Shown here piece after piece: positions 1 to 10,000 of a stretch of DNA of 26,334 bases. Where the stretch lies: contig JAUCBJ010001258.1 in NCBI GenBank assembly GCA_032718475.1, positions 1-26,334 on the forward strand. Direction: 5' to 3'. The position numbers and the translations under genes were made by a program. The notes beneath the pieces are model-generated. The model was not told the DNA's origin. It searched no databases and saw only the letters and a list, made by a program, of their open reading frames with translations. This DNA comes from Nemertoderma westbladi. Its lineage: Eukaryota > Xenacoelomorpha > Nemertodermatida > Nemertodermatidae. Position 1 is the first letter of the stretch; each line of letters begins with the position of its first letter.

Positions 1-166
1 ATTGAGTGGTGATGTACAGGTACCGGTACTTCACTTGATGTAGGCAACTGACTGACAGACTGGCTGATCTCCAAAATAATTAGGCCTAACTCTGTAACTA
101 CCGCGATACCGGTAAGACGCTAAACTCGTTGGCCAGCACCGCCCCTCCGCACCAACTGTTCACAAA

Positions 167-874
167 ATGACTCGATGGCAAGACGTAGGTGACGATATTC
201 TGGATTCTCTCGAAATCCTTAAAAACGAATTGAAATCCCTCAGTGGTATCAAAGACGACGTCGCGGCAATAAAAGATACTCTAAAGATTATCCCCAGCAT
301 GATAAAAAACATTGATCATCTAGTCAAAGAAAACAAGCAGCTAAAAGCAGAAAACGAAGAGTTGGCCCAGTACTCTCGCCGTCACGATATCTTAATTCAT
401 GCTGTACCAGAAAACACCAACCCAGATGAAGAACGTTCCGTTGTCTTTGATATTACAAATAAACTCGGAATTCCTCCTTCTATGATCGATGTGTTCCACA
501 GGCTAGGCAAGAAAATCAAGGAAAGGGCTGCTGGAGACGGTAAAGTTAAATGTCGCCCTATTATAATACGCTTTCTAGGCCACGCTTCTCGACTACAAGC
601 TATCCGGAGTAAAAAATCGTTGCCAAATCCGTTATACGTAACGGAACATCTAATTCCATCCCGTGCTGAGCTGTACAACAAAGCGCGTGAGCTACAACGT
701 AAACACGAAATACGAGCGGTATATTCATTCAATGGAGTTGTTATGATTCGCATTAAAGAAAATGATTTACCACTGCGCATTGCAAACCAATCCGACCTTG
801 AGTCGTTGACTACCCTACCAACTAGGAAAACCATTGATCGTCGTAGCCCACCAATCCCAAACTCTTCTGGATAA
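167..874 (+). CDS. Retrotransposon ORF1 protein, coiled coil plus RNA-binding region
   Basis: This 235-residue protein is the expected partner of ORF2 and would coat element RNA as a nucleic-acid chaperone. Residues about 12-70 are a heptad-rich coiled coil (ILDSLEIL, KENKQLKAENEEL). They are followed by the junction motif SRRHDILIHAVPE, which resembles the start of the RRM in L1/CR1-type ORF1 proteins. Residues about 120-205 hold a basic RRM/CTD-like part (RPIIIRF, then SRAELYNKARELQRKHEIRA and FNGVVMIRIK). There is no zinc knuckle and no esterase domain. The ATG follows CACAAA, an acceptable eukaryotic start context. A minus-strand ORF at 397-834 is its shadow. The family call is by resemblance to ORF1 proteins in general. 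Confidence 0.8.
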   Translation: MTRWQDVGDDILDSLEILKNELKSLSGIKDDVAAIKDTLKIIPSMIKNIDHLVKENKQLKAENEELAQYSRRHDILIHAVPENTNPDEERSVVFDITNKLGIPPSMIDVFHRLGKKIKERAAGDGKVKCRPIIIRFLGHASRLQAIRSKKSLPNPLYVTEHLIPSRAELYNKARELQRKHEIRAVYSFNGVVMIRIKENDLPLRIANQSDLESLTTLPTRKTIDRRSPPIPNSSG

Positions 875-1446
875 TTCGAATCGAGCCTAACTCGACACTG
901 AATGCAGTGTTGAGCGATGTCATGTACTACCCACTGTACTGTTGCAGCTTCATTTCACCTATTGGTCGTGGGCTATTACTGTACTATTGGCTCTGTTAGC
1001 CTTTAATTTGTTGTTATTCTATGTAAGCGTACCGGTATCGTAGGTTAAAATTTTTTTTTTGAAGGGATAATAATTGAACTTATATATGTTTCAACGATAG
1101 ATCCATTTGGACTATTTAACAGAAAGATAATAATCGCCACAAATGAAAAACACTAGCCCTATCTCTAAGTTTTGAACGGACCAATCTTTACTTTATTTTA
1201 TTTTCTTTCTGATGAAAACCTTTATTACGGATAAAGTCAAATTTAAATTAATACCGTTTTTGATTATCCCATTCACTATATATATATATATATATTACTG
1301 TTAGTTCTAAAATATTTCTTATAATTAATTGATATATTATGTCATGTCAGTCAGGTGTATACGTCATGATTTATAGTGGTTAATATTACTACTAACATCA
1401 TTCGCTTATCATTTCATATCATCTCACCCGCTTTACTAAACGCCCC
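875..1446 (+). other. Inter-ORF spacer of the retrotransposon with TA microsatellite
   Basis: These 572 bases between ORF1 and ORF2 are AT-rich and have no credible coding content. They include a TA dinucleotide run at 1277-1296 and a T9 run near 1051. The gap is long for a two-ORF non-LTR element, where ORFs usually overlap or lie close together. It may hold a translation-reinitiation or internal-entry signal, or a small insertion; I cannot tell which. A 68-residue ORF starting at 1376 overlaps ORF2 in another frame and is probably chance. Confidence 0.5.
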
Positions 1447-4400
1447 ATGCATGAACCCTCTACCCCTTCATGCGCGCTCTGCTTCTCTCAATTTATCTCC
1501 TCGGACTACTACTTTAAATGTAATATTTGCGGCCATTCATATCATGCACAATGTGGATCTTACCAATCCAGCTCTGAGATAGAAGCCACCCCAATGTCCT
1601 ATGTCTACTGTATATTCTGTAATTTCGATATATTTCCGTTTTCCGTTGTAGACAATAATGACAGCGACATTTTTCACTATTTTTCTCCTGAAATAAATGA
1701 TGACACAGACTCAAACATTATAAACCAAACATTTAGCCAGCTTGACCCCGAAAATAATACAGTCTCACTTAATATAAATATAAATAACGGTTATTTTACA
1801 GAAGATACTTTTAACAACGACTTTAAAAATTTAGATAATACAGGCCTAAAAATATTCCACCTTAATGCTCGCAGCTTACCCAAAAATAAATCTGATATTG
1901 AAACTTTTCTCTTAACATTAACTACCAAATTCGATGTCATCACATTTTCAGAAACTTTTTTAGACAGTAACTCAAATTTAAATGAAATCACTTTTCCCGG
2001 TTTTCACACCCCTTATCTTGACATCCGGAAAACAGGCGACAAATTAAATCGTGGTGGTACTGCTATCTATGTCAAGGAATCCCTGGATGTGTCCCCACGT
2101 CCTGATTTAAAAATGAATGGTCTTGAAAATTCATGGGTGCAAATCAAAAGACCACAAAATGCCAAGCCCTTAATTCTAGGCACTATTTACCGTAGACATT
2201 CTGTACTCCCTACTGATTTTCTTGAATTACTCGATCTAGCTCTAACTGAACTTACTAAAAACAACTATGATGTAATTATCACAGGAGATATTAATATTAA
2301 CCTTCTAAAATCAACCACTACTTCCAAATCCTATACTGACCTCATTAATTCCTACGGTTTTATACAACTTATCAACCAACCTACACGTGTTTTTCATAAT
2401 GAACTACCCGATCAGACAATACACTCTGAAACTCTTATAGATCATATACTTACAAACATTACTAATTATACTACTACAGCCGGTACTTTTAACTCACAAA
2501 TAGGCACTTCTGATCACTATGCTACATTCGTTATCCTCCAGAAGTACTCCTGTTACTTTCATCCAGCAGCTCCACACACAATATTCGATTACTCGCGTTT
2601 TAACAAGGATCAATTTCTGAGAGACGTAGCCAGTAGTAAATCTTGGTCTTATCTAACTCCAACTATAGCCGACAAGGACAAACTAGACTCTTTCTACTCC
2701 GATTTTAATTCTATCTGCGACAAACATTTACCTAAGAAATCTATTCCACCCCGTAAAAAATTATCTAAACCCTGGATGACTGATAATCTTATCAAAAGCT
2801 CCATTAATAAAAACAAATTATACAGAATTTACATTAGGAATCCTACCCCTGCTAATACTCTTGCTTACAAAACCTATAGGAATAAATTAACTTCTACTCT
2901 AAGGGCTGCCGAGAAGGCCTATTACTCTAGTGGATTCGAAACTAACTCAGGTAACATACGCAAAACATGGATAATTATAAACTCTGCATTAAATAAAACA
3001 AAACATTTAAATACTCCAAAAAAACTAACTATCCGTACTGATAATTCTGCCAAAACCATCACCGACCCAAAGCAAATTGCTGAAGCTTTCAACCTACACT
3101 TTACTACCATAGGACCTAAACTAGCCAACGATATTCCTAAATCCAACCGCTCCCCACTACGCTTCATTAACCACACTCGCTCTAACTCATTTTCACTGGT
3201 AGAGACATCCCCTGTCGAAGTCGAATATCTAATCCTCCAATTAGACCCCAAATCTGCATCTCATGATTGTTTCCCCATTAAACTATTACAGTTGTCTGCT
3301 AAATTACTATCTATTCATCTATCTCACCTAATTAACCTATCGATAACTCAAGGCTTCTTCCCTAAGGCTCTTAAATCGGCCAAAGTCATTCCCGTATTCA
3401 AGAGTGCCGACCCATCGGACACTAATAACTACCGACCTATTTCTCTTCTACCCGTAATAAGCAAACTGTACGAATCCATAATTAATAACCAACTACTCTC
3501 GTACCTAAAAAAATATTCCATATTGTCTAATTCTCAATTCGGCTTTCGCCCTAAATCTACAACATCCCATGCTCTGCTATCCGTTGTAGAGAATATTCAC
3601 AAATACTTAGACCAAAAACTATTCACCAGTGCTATCTATATAGATCTAAAAAAGGCTTTCGACACTATTGATCACTCTATCCTAACCTCTAAGCTAAACT
3701 CCTATGGTATCCGGGGAATACCACAGCAACTACTCTCAAGCTTCCTAGATTCTAGAACCCAATTTGTTTCTATCGGTAACCACCATTCTTCTAGTTTACC
3801 TATTACATGTGGTGTCCCACAAGGCGCCACTATCTCGCCAATCCTATTCCTATTGTATATCAACGACCTTCCCAATGCTACCTCACTAATCTCAACATTA
3901 TTTGCTGACGACACAACTCTTCGTATAACTAAACCTAATCTGGACTCTTTAATCTCCATAACTAACTCTGAATTATCTAAGATTGCGGACTGGCTATCAG
4001 ACAACCGTCTATCTCTCAATCTATCTAAGACTGAATATGCTATATACTCTAATTACCCTAATACTCACTCCGACCCAATACTAATTAACCATTCCCCCAT
4101 TACTCGGAAACCACATTCTAAATTTCTAGGGGTTCTAGTAGATGACAACTTAAACTGGAAATCTCACATTAAACATATTACGTCTAAAATCTCTAGAACC
4201 TCCGGAATATTCTACAAACTGCGTCACATATTTCCCCTTCGTATACTTCGCCAACTATATTTTTCACTTGTACACCCCTATTTATTGTATGGCATTCTAC
4301 TCTGGGGCAAAACCCATTCTTATACCCTACAACCCCTACGTATAAAAATAAACAAACTCCTCCGCTGTATTACTTTCTCGCACTACCGAGCTTCTTCTAA

Positions 4401-4734
4401 ACCTATCTATAAGTCTCTCGGCATCCTACCTATTGACCTCCTCTATAAGCACCAAGTAGGATCCCTCATGTACGATGTAAACGCTAACTTATTTAAACCT
4501 GATTCTACTCTAGGCTCATTATTCACCAAAATTTCCTCTGTACACAGATATCCAACTCGCCTTGCTACTACGGATGGTTTCTCTATTCCGAAGGTCCGCC
4601 TAACTTCCTCCAAAGCTTCCATGAATTATCAAGGCCCTTCAATTTGGAACGCACTACCATCTCAATTAAAACACTCAAAATCAAAAAAAGCATTTTCGTC
4701 AGCGTATAAATACCACCTGTTAATGTCCCTGTAG
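1447..4734 (+). CDS. Retrotransposon ORF2: PHD finger, APE-type endonuclease, reverse transcriptase
   Basis: The 1095-residue polyprotein nicks target DNA and reverse-transcribes element RNA (target-primed reverse transcription). A C4HC3 PHD-type finger sits at the N-terminus (C9, C12, C25, C28, H33, C36, C55, C58). The endonuclease spans about 135-365 with its catalytic set visible: N140 (HLNARSL), E169 (FSET), D281/N283 (GDIN), D332 (LIDH) and D356/H357 (TSDH). The reverse transcriptase covers about 640-900, with D733 in IDLKKAFD and the FADD box at 819-822, phenylalanine replacing the commoner tyrosine. The C-terminal region (LVHPYLLYGILLWG and onward to GPSIWNALP) is the usual tail of this group. 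All catalytic residues are present and the frame is unbroken. There is no RNase H domain. Confidence 0.95.
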   Translation: MHEPSTPSCALCFSQFISSDYYFKCNICGHSYHAQCGSYQSSSEIEATPMSYVYCIFCNFDIFPFSVVDNNDSDIFHYFSPEINDDTDSNIINQTFSQLDPENNTVSLNININNGYFTEDTFNNDFKNLDNTGLKIFHLNARSLPKNKSDIETFLLTLTTKFDVITFSETFLDSNSNLNEITFPGFHTPYLDIRKTGDKLNRGGTAIYVKESLDVSPRPDLKMNGLENSWVQIKRPQNAKPLILGTIYRRHSVLPTDFLELLDLALTELTKNNYDVIITGDININLLKSTTTSKSYTDLINSYGFIQLINQPTRVFHNELPDQTIHSETLIDHILTNITNYTTTAGTFNSQIGTSDHYATFVILQKYSCYFHPAAPHTIFDYSRFNKDQFLRDVASSKSWSYLTPTIADKDKLDSFYSDFNSICDKHLPKKSIPPRKKLSKPWMTDNLIKSSINKNKLYRIYIRNPTPANTLAYKTYRNKLTSTLRAAEKAYYSSGFETNSGNIRKTWIIINSALNKTKHLNTPKKLTIRTDNSAKTITDPKQIAEAFNLHFTTIGPKLANDIPKSNRSPLRFINHTRSNSFSLVETSPVEVEYLILQLDPKSASHDCFPIKLLQLSAKLLSIHLSHLINLSITQGFFPKALKSAKVIPVFKSADPSDTNNYRPISLLPVISKLYESIINNQLLSYLKKYSILSNSQFGFRPKSTTSHALLSVVENIHKYLDQKLFTSAIYIDLKKAFDTIDHSILTSKLNSYGIRGIPQQLLSSFLDSRTQFVSIGNHHSSSLPITCGVPQGATISPILFLLYINDLPNATSLISTLFADDTTLRITKPNLDSLISITNSELSKIADWLSDNRLSLNLSKTEYAIYSNYPNTHSDPILINHSPITRKPHSKFLGVLVDDNLNWKSHIKHITSKISRTSGIFYKLRHIFPLRILRQLYFSLVHPYLLYGILLWGKTHSYTLQPLRIKINKLLRCITFSHYRASSKPIYKSLGILPIDLLYKHQVGSLMYDVNANLFKPDSTLGSLFTKISSVHRYPTRLATTDGFSIPKVRLTSSKASMNYQGPSIWNALPSQLKHSKSKKAFSSAYKYHLLMSL

Positions 4735-5280
4735 TTAGGCCCATGCCCACTTTTTATATCTCACCACGTATCTTTTATTATAGTCGCTGCCATTTATTGC
4801 CTCTCAAAGTCTTCTATCCCAGAATGCTACTGCTACACTATTCGGCTGACCATCAATTATATCTTATACAATAAAGCTCAAAAACCAGACAAATTCTAGA
4901 GGAGCAGACACGCCCACCCACCCCCCCCCCCCCCACCCCACCTCCAACCCATCAATTTCCAGTCGGAGTAGCAGGCTATACTAGCTTCGCTATTGTCTGC
5001 TACTTCGTCATCACCATCACCTTCATCCAATGTTTGTATTGATTGTACTGAAATAGGAAATTGTTGAAAGGAAAAATAAATTGAAATTGAAATTGAAATT
5101 GATTCCCTCGCCAACTCGGGGGACCCGTCGCAAGATATATAAATCGTATTAGCAATACTTAATTAAGAAGCAATTAATAGTCAATCAAATAATATAGATT
5201 ATTTGTTGGAATTTGTAAAATATCACATTTTGTTAATTTACCACTCACCGAAAATAGGAAGTCCCACACCCGTGTTCTGA
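4735..5280 (+). other. Retrotransposon 3' UTR and flank; no gene
   Basis: This stretch holds the retrotransposon 3' UTR (AATAAA at 4870-4875, 14-C run at 4921-4934), its TTGAAA tail ending about 5104, and about 170 bases of AT-rich flank before the 30-bp array. The small minus-strand ORF at 4896-5114 is low-complexity read-through of the C run and the tail. I see no gene. Confidence 0.7.
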
Positions 5281-6709
5281 GTTTGGTCGGTTCACATATC
5301 GTGGATTCGAGTTTGTTTGGTTCACATATCGTGGTTCAGAGTTTGGTTGGTTCACATATCGTGGGTCAGAGTTTGGTTGGTTCACATATCGTGGTTCAGA
5401 GTTTGGTTGGTTCACATATCGTGGGTCAGAGTTTGGTTGGTTCTCATATCGTGGGTCAGAGTTTGGTTGTTTCTCATATCGTGGATTCGAGTTTGGTTGG
5501 TTCACATATCGTGGTTCAGAGTTTGGTTGGCTCACATATCGTGGGTCAGAGTTTGGTTGGTTCTCATATCGTGGGTCAGAGTTTGGTTGTTTCTCATATC
5601 GTGGATTCGAGTTTGGTTGGTTCACATATCGTGGATCAAAGTTTGGTTGGTTCACATATCGTGGGTCAGAGTTTGGTTGGTTCACATATCGTGGTTCAGA
5701 GTTTGGTTGGTTCTCATATCGTGGTTCAGAGTTTGGTTGGTTCACATATCGTGGTTCAGAGTTTGGTTGTTTCTCATATCGTGGATTCGAGTTTGGTTGG
5801 TTCACATATCGTGGATCAGAGTTGGTTGGTTCACATATCGTGGTTCAGAGTTTGGTTGGTTCACATATCGTGGATCAAAGTTTGGTTGGTTCACATATCG
5901 TGGTTCAGAGTTTGGTTGGTTCACATATCGTGGATTCGAGTTTGGTTGGTTCACATATCGTGGTTCAGAGTTTGGTTGGTTCACATATCGTGGTTCAGAG
6001 TTTGGTTGGTTCACATATCGTGGGTCTGAGTTTGGTTGGTTCACATATCGTGGATCAGAGTTTGGTTGGTTCACATATCGTGGGTCAGAGTTTGGTTGGT
6101 TCACATATAGTGGTTCAGAGTTTGGTTGGTTCACATATCGTGGTTCAGAGTTTGGTTGGTTCACATATCGTGGTTCAGAGTTTGGTTGTTTCTCATATCG
6201 TGGTTCCGAGTTTGGTTGGTTCACATATCGTGGGTCAGAGTTTGGTTGTTTCTCATATCGTGGTTCAGAGTTTGGTTGGTTCTCATATTGTGGTTCAGAG
6301 TTTGGTTGGTTCTCATATCGTGGATCAGAGTTTGGTTGGTTCACATATCGTGGTTCAGAGTTTGGTTGGTTCACATATCGTGGTTCAGAGTTTGGTTGGT
6401 TCACATATCGTGGTTCAGAGTTTGGTTGGTTCACATATCGTGGATCAGAGTTTGGTTGGTTCACATATCGTGGTTCAGAGTTTGGTTGGTTCACATATCG
6501 TGGTTCAGAGTTTGGTTGGTTCACATATCGTGGTTCAGAGTTTGGTTGGTTCACATATCGTGGTTCAGAGTTTGGTTGGTTCACATATCGTGGTTCAGAG
6601 TTTGGTTGGTTCACATATCGTGGTTCAGAGTTTGGTTGGTTCACATATTGTGGTTTAGAGTTTGGTTGGTTCACATATAGTGGTTCAGAGTTTGGCTGAT
6701 TCCCATATC
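5281..6709. repeat. 30-bp minisatellite, about 47 copies
   Basis: The unit begins GTTTGGTTGGTTCACATATC and continues with GTGGTTCAGA, exactly 30 bases, repeating with few indels. Variants fall at fixed positions: CACATATC/CTCATATC, GTTGG/GTTGT, and GGTTCAGA/GGGTCAGA/GATTCGA/GATCAGA. One unit near 5818-5822 has lost a T. Because the unit is a multiple of three and lacks stops in several frames, both strands show long open frames. The minus-strand reading would be a 10-residue repeat such as NQPNSEPRYV. No ATG starts that frame (the apparent starts are GTG), the one-base loss breaks it, and no splice or signal context is visible. I call it noncoding, with a small chance that it is an exon of a repetitive protein. 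Confidence 0.95.
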
Positions 6710-7005
6710 GTTCACATATCCTATATAATTATCAGCTTATGAGGTTTTGCTGGAATATATTCGACTATATTTAGTATATTTCGGTAGTTGAATTCGGAAA
6801 TGATTCACGGTGTTATACCTATTAGACCAATAATTTAATAATTTTAATTTAAAAATAAAGTTACAATAAAGCTTGTACAAAATAAAATAAAGTTACAATG
6901 ACAATGATGATGAGATGGACTGATCTGATTAGAAAATAATTTGTAATATAAAATCAATTTAATAACCTTATAATATATTATATTTACAGTCCACTATACT
7001 ATTTC
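6710..7005. other. AT-rich intergenic stretch, 3' side of the ROCO gene
   Basis: About 300 bases of AT-rich sequence with short direct repeats (AAAATAAAGTTACAAT-like) at 6853-6899. The ROCO gene ends at 7006 on the minus strand, so this is its 3' flank. I see no other gene here. Confidence 0.5.
6958..6963 (-). terminator. Candidate polyadenylation signal of the ROCO gene
   Basis: Read on the minus strand this is ATTAAA, the commonest variant polyadenylation hexamer, about 45 bases past the ROCO stop codon. No AATAAA is closer. Short AT-rich hexamers occur by chance in such sequence, so support is weak. Confidence 0.3.
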
Positions 7006-10000
7006 CTAACTGTCTTTATGTTTTTTTCTAGTTGTTAGTAATTTAACTAAGTGGCTCTGGTTAGTTTTATTCAATAATTCACAGAATACAATAAAGTCAT
7101 CATAAGGTCTCCTTTTAATGGCTTCTATTAGTTCGCTGTTTTTTTGTAAACCAGTCGGCTGATATTTGATCTGCTCAATAAGATTTTCAGTAAGAATATT
7201 TCTACTTCTCAATAGCGGTAACAATTCACTCAGCTCCATGTTATAAACCAGTTCAACTTTATTCCTCATAAGAATATTTTCAAATTCTACATCAACATTT
7301 CCTTTTATCATATCTACTAAATGTTGTTGGTTTGTTTGTGTTAAACTATCCATAAATACTTTCATAATGAACTCTGATTTCCCTTTTAGAGATTCTATAA
7401 TGGCTCGGCTCTTTAGTATTTTAGTTTCTCTTGTTTCTATAAACTGAATCTGATCATTGTTTAGTATAAAACTTTTTTCGATATATAGTAATAACTCAGT
7501 TGGTTCAAGTTTTTCTTCAATTTTTTTTGTTTCAACTTTTAAATATTCCTGATCCTTTGATTTAACTAAAAACCAAGTTTTATATTCCTGAGTTTCTATA
7601 CTTGCATTATTCTCACAGGTAATTATTGGTTTACTCAAACAATCTGATAGTAGAATAAAGTGGATACAGGATTCATTGTGGCATTTATATAGGCCATGCC
7701 TTTCACATTTATATGAACAAGGACATGTTACTTTCAATTGAAAATCAACAATATTGTTCATTTTTCCAGCTGATATAAGTTCTCCCAAGCTGTCAACAAT
7801 GTAATCTTTTACTCTGTTTGCAAAATCAGAATCTGGAGGACTTATAAAATTTTCGTTGCTATCAATATTATCTTTAGGTTTCATAAGAACTTTTCTTACA
7901 ATTTGAACTTTTATTCTAGAAAAATGCCTTGGAGACACATATAGAATTATATCGTGATCAACATCACAGTATATAACTACAGACCGGTAGTAAAGAGTTG
8001 GTTCAGATTTAATATCTCCAATGAGATACGACCATTCTATAAGGCGTTTTACTAGTCGACAAAATAGACCCTCAGGTAAAAAACCATTAAATGCAATAAA
8101 AAATTCAATATCATTTGCTTTAATAGGGTAAATAGGCTGATTGGCATTCTTAAGTCTACAAGGTACATAATATGATTTATTCATTTTTGACTTTTTTAAC
8201 AATGTTTCTGATTCGTCTCCATTACCTGGCACAGTTTCTCCTATTCTTTCACATATTAAATCAAAACGCTCTAGGATTTTTAACATAAAATTTTTTTTGA
8301 GTCCCATATTACCCCAGATATCGTCCAGTAGATCCCAGTGCAATATACCCTTGTCATCCAAATTCTCAAAATATTTCAAATTTTTCCAATTGATATGTTC
8401 TTTGACTGTAATAATACTGGCAAACATTGAACTTAACCACTCTGGTTTCAATATAATTGTATCACGCAACGATTCTTCATCAAAATAGATAATTCTACCT
8501 CTATCATGGTAAAATTCTAACATTGTCTTTAAACCGGGGTATTCAAATTCTACTTTTATTTCCTTTAACTTACATTCTAAATCTATAATATCAATATAAA
8601 CGTCATCATTTTTAAGTAATTGAGTTACAAGTTTTTCAAATTTTAAATAATCCAAAGGAATTTCTTCCTTAAATTTGTCCATTTCTTTAACAATTTCTAG
8701 CTGTAAGTTTTGAAGTTCTTCATCTGAATCTGATCTTGCCTCTTTGCTATTTTCCACAGCAAATGCTTCTTTAACTAAAATATTGCAATGCAATGTGGAC
8801 TTTAATAGTCGGAAAATTTCTTTAAACTTTTTACGAGCTAAAATGTTCTGAGTTTCTGGATCTTCATGCAAACTGGCTTTCTTTGTTCCAACTAAGAATA
8901 CTGGAGGACCAGAAATGTTTGCGCCACTTTCTGAATTCTTTTTACCAAATGTAAATATATTGCGCAACCAAAAATCAATAAATTCTATATTAGTCATCTC
9001 GCTATATATCTTATTTATATTCTCTTCATCGGCTCTGAATATAATGTTGGCTGTTTTATCAGCATCTTGGGTAAGATCAAAAACAACTATATAAATAGCC
9101 CGTCTACTTAGAAACATCTGATGGGTGGTGTAATAAATACATTGGCCACCAAAATCGACTATCTGTAGAGAAAAGCGACTGTCTTCCTCATTAAATTTAG
9201 CCAGAATATCTTGAGGTTTACCAGATAACAATATATCCTCTATGCCTTTTGTGACTTCTGAAGGGATATCATATTTATTATCCTCAAATTTTGATTCATA
9301 TGGTGTTACGACTTTTCCGCTATCAGATATATTTCCTCTTTCGCTATCTACTGAAATATCTTCTCTAATTTCCTTGCTGCTTTTTATTTTAACAGGCTTA
9401 TCATAAGAACTGGTTCTATTATTCATGTCTCTATCGCTATTTTCACCAGATATTACAGATAAAGTTGACTGGATGCGATCAGTGTATATTTTTTCACTGT
9501 CCACATTAGATGCATCTTCTTGAACTTTGAATTCTAGAACACTTTTTGCAACTTTCTTTGCAACAGCATTGTCTGGATCAGCCTCTAAAATATCAACATT
9601 CTTTAAATTAGTCCAGTCTGTGTGTTTATCAGTATCTATAACACAATTAGCCACTGAATCAATACCATCTGTTATTGGTTCATTTATATCAAACGGTTGA
9701 CCAATAAGGGACTTCTTCAAACTTGTTTTACCAGCCCTCTCCTGTCCCACTAACATTAACCGGGTTTTCAATATCCATGTAGTCCCTTTAGAAAGAGCTG
9801 CTTTATAAGCAGCCAATGCTTCTGGCCCTCTCGCCAGTATCTCTACTGGCAGTTTTTGTTCTTTTATATAATTAATTAAAAATTTTGGAAGTTTCATTCT
9901 ATTTGATCCACTTATATTCATAATCATAAGTCCCATGTCTCTGAATTTATTAACAATTTCTATTGTTGAAACTTCATTTAAACCCCAAATACTAACCAGA

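Larger units (their letters stand above)
167..5104 (+). mobile_element. Non-LTR retrotransposon (CR1/L2/Jockey-like group), both ORFs intact
   Basis: The element has the order ORF1 (167-874), spacer (875-1446), ORF2 (1447-4734), 3' UTR and a short tail of about four TTGAAA units at 5081-5104. Non-LTR elements of the CR1/L2/Jockey assemblage end in short microsatellites rather than poly(A), which fits. An AATAAA lies at 4870-4875 in the 3' UTR and a 14-C run at 4921-4934. The 5' boundary is not visible; sequence before 167 may be its 5' UTR. I found no convincing target-site duplication because the 5' end is undefined. Neither ORF contains a stop or frameshift, so this copy is young or under constraint. 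The clade is inferred from motif style, not from a tree. Confidence 0.85.

Noticed and set aside
397-834. 145-residue minus-strand ORF
   Set aside because: It is antisense to retrotransposon ORF1, which has clear features.
5245-6699. Long ORFs on both strands of the 30-bp array
   Set aside because: They arise from a stop-free 30-base unit; the minus-strand frames start at GTG and are split by a one-base loss.
5281-6709. Neuropeptide precursor with repeated decapeptides
   Set aside because: No dibasic cleavage sites, no signal peptide, no ATG, and one frameshift. Only a small chance of coding remains.
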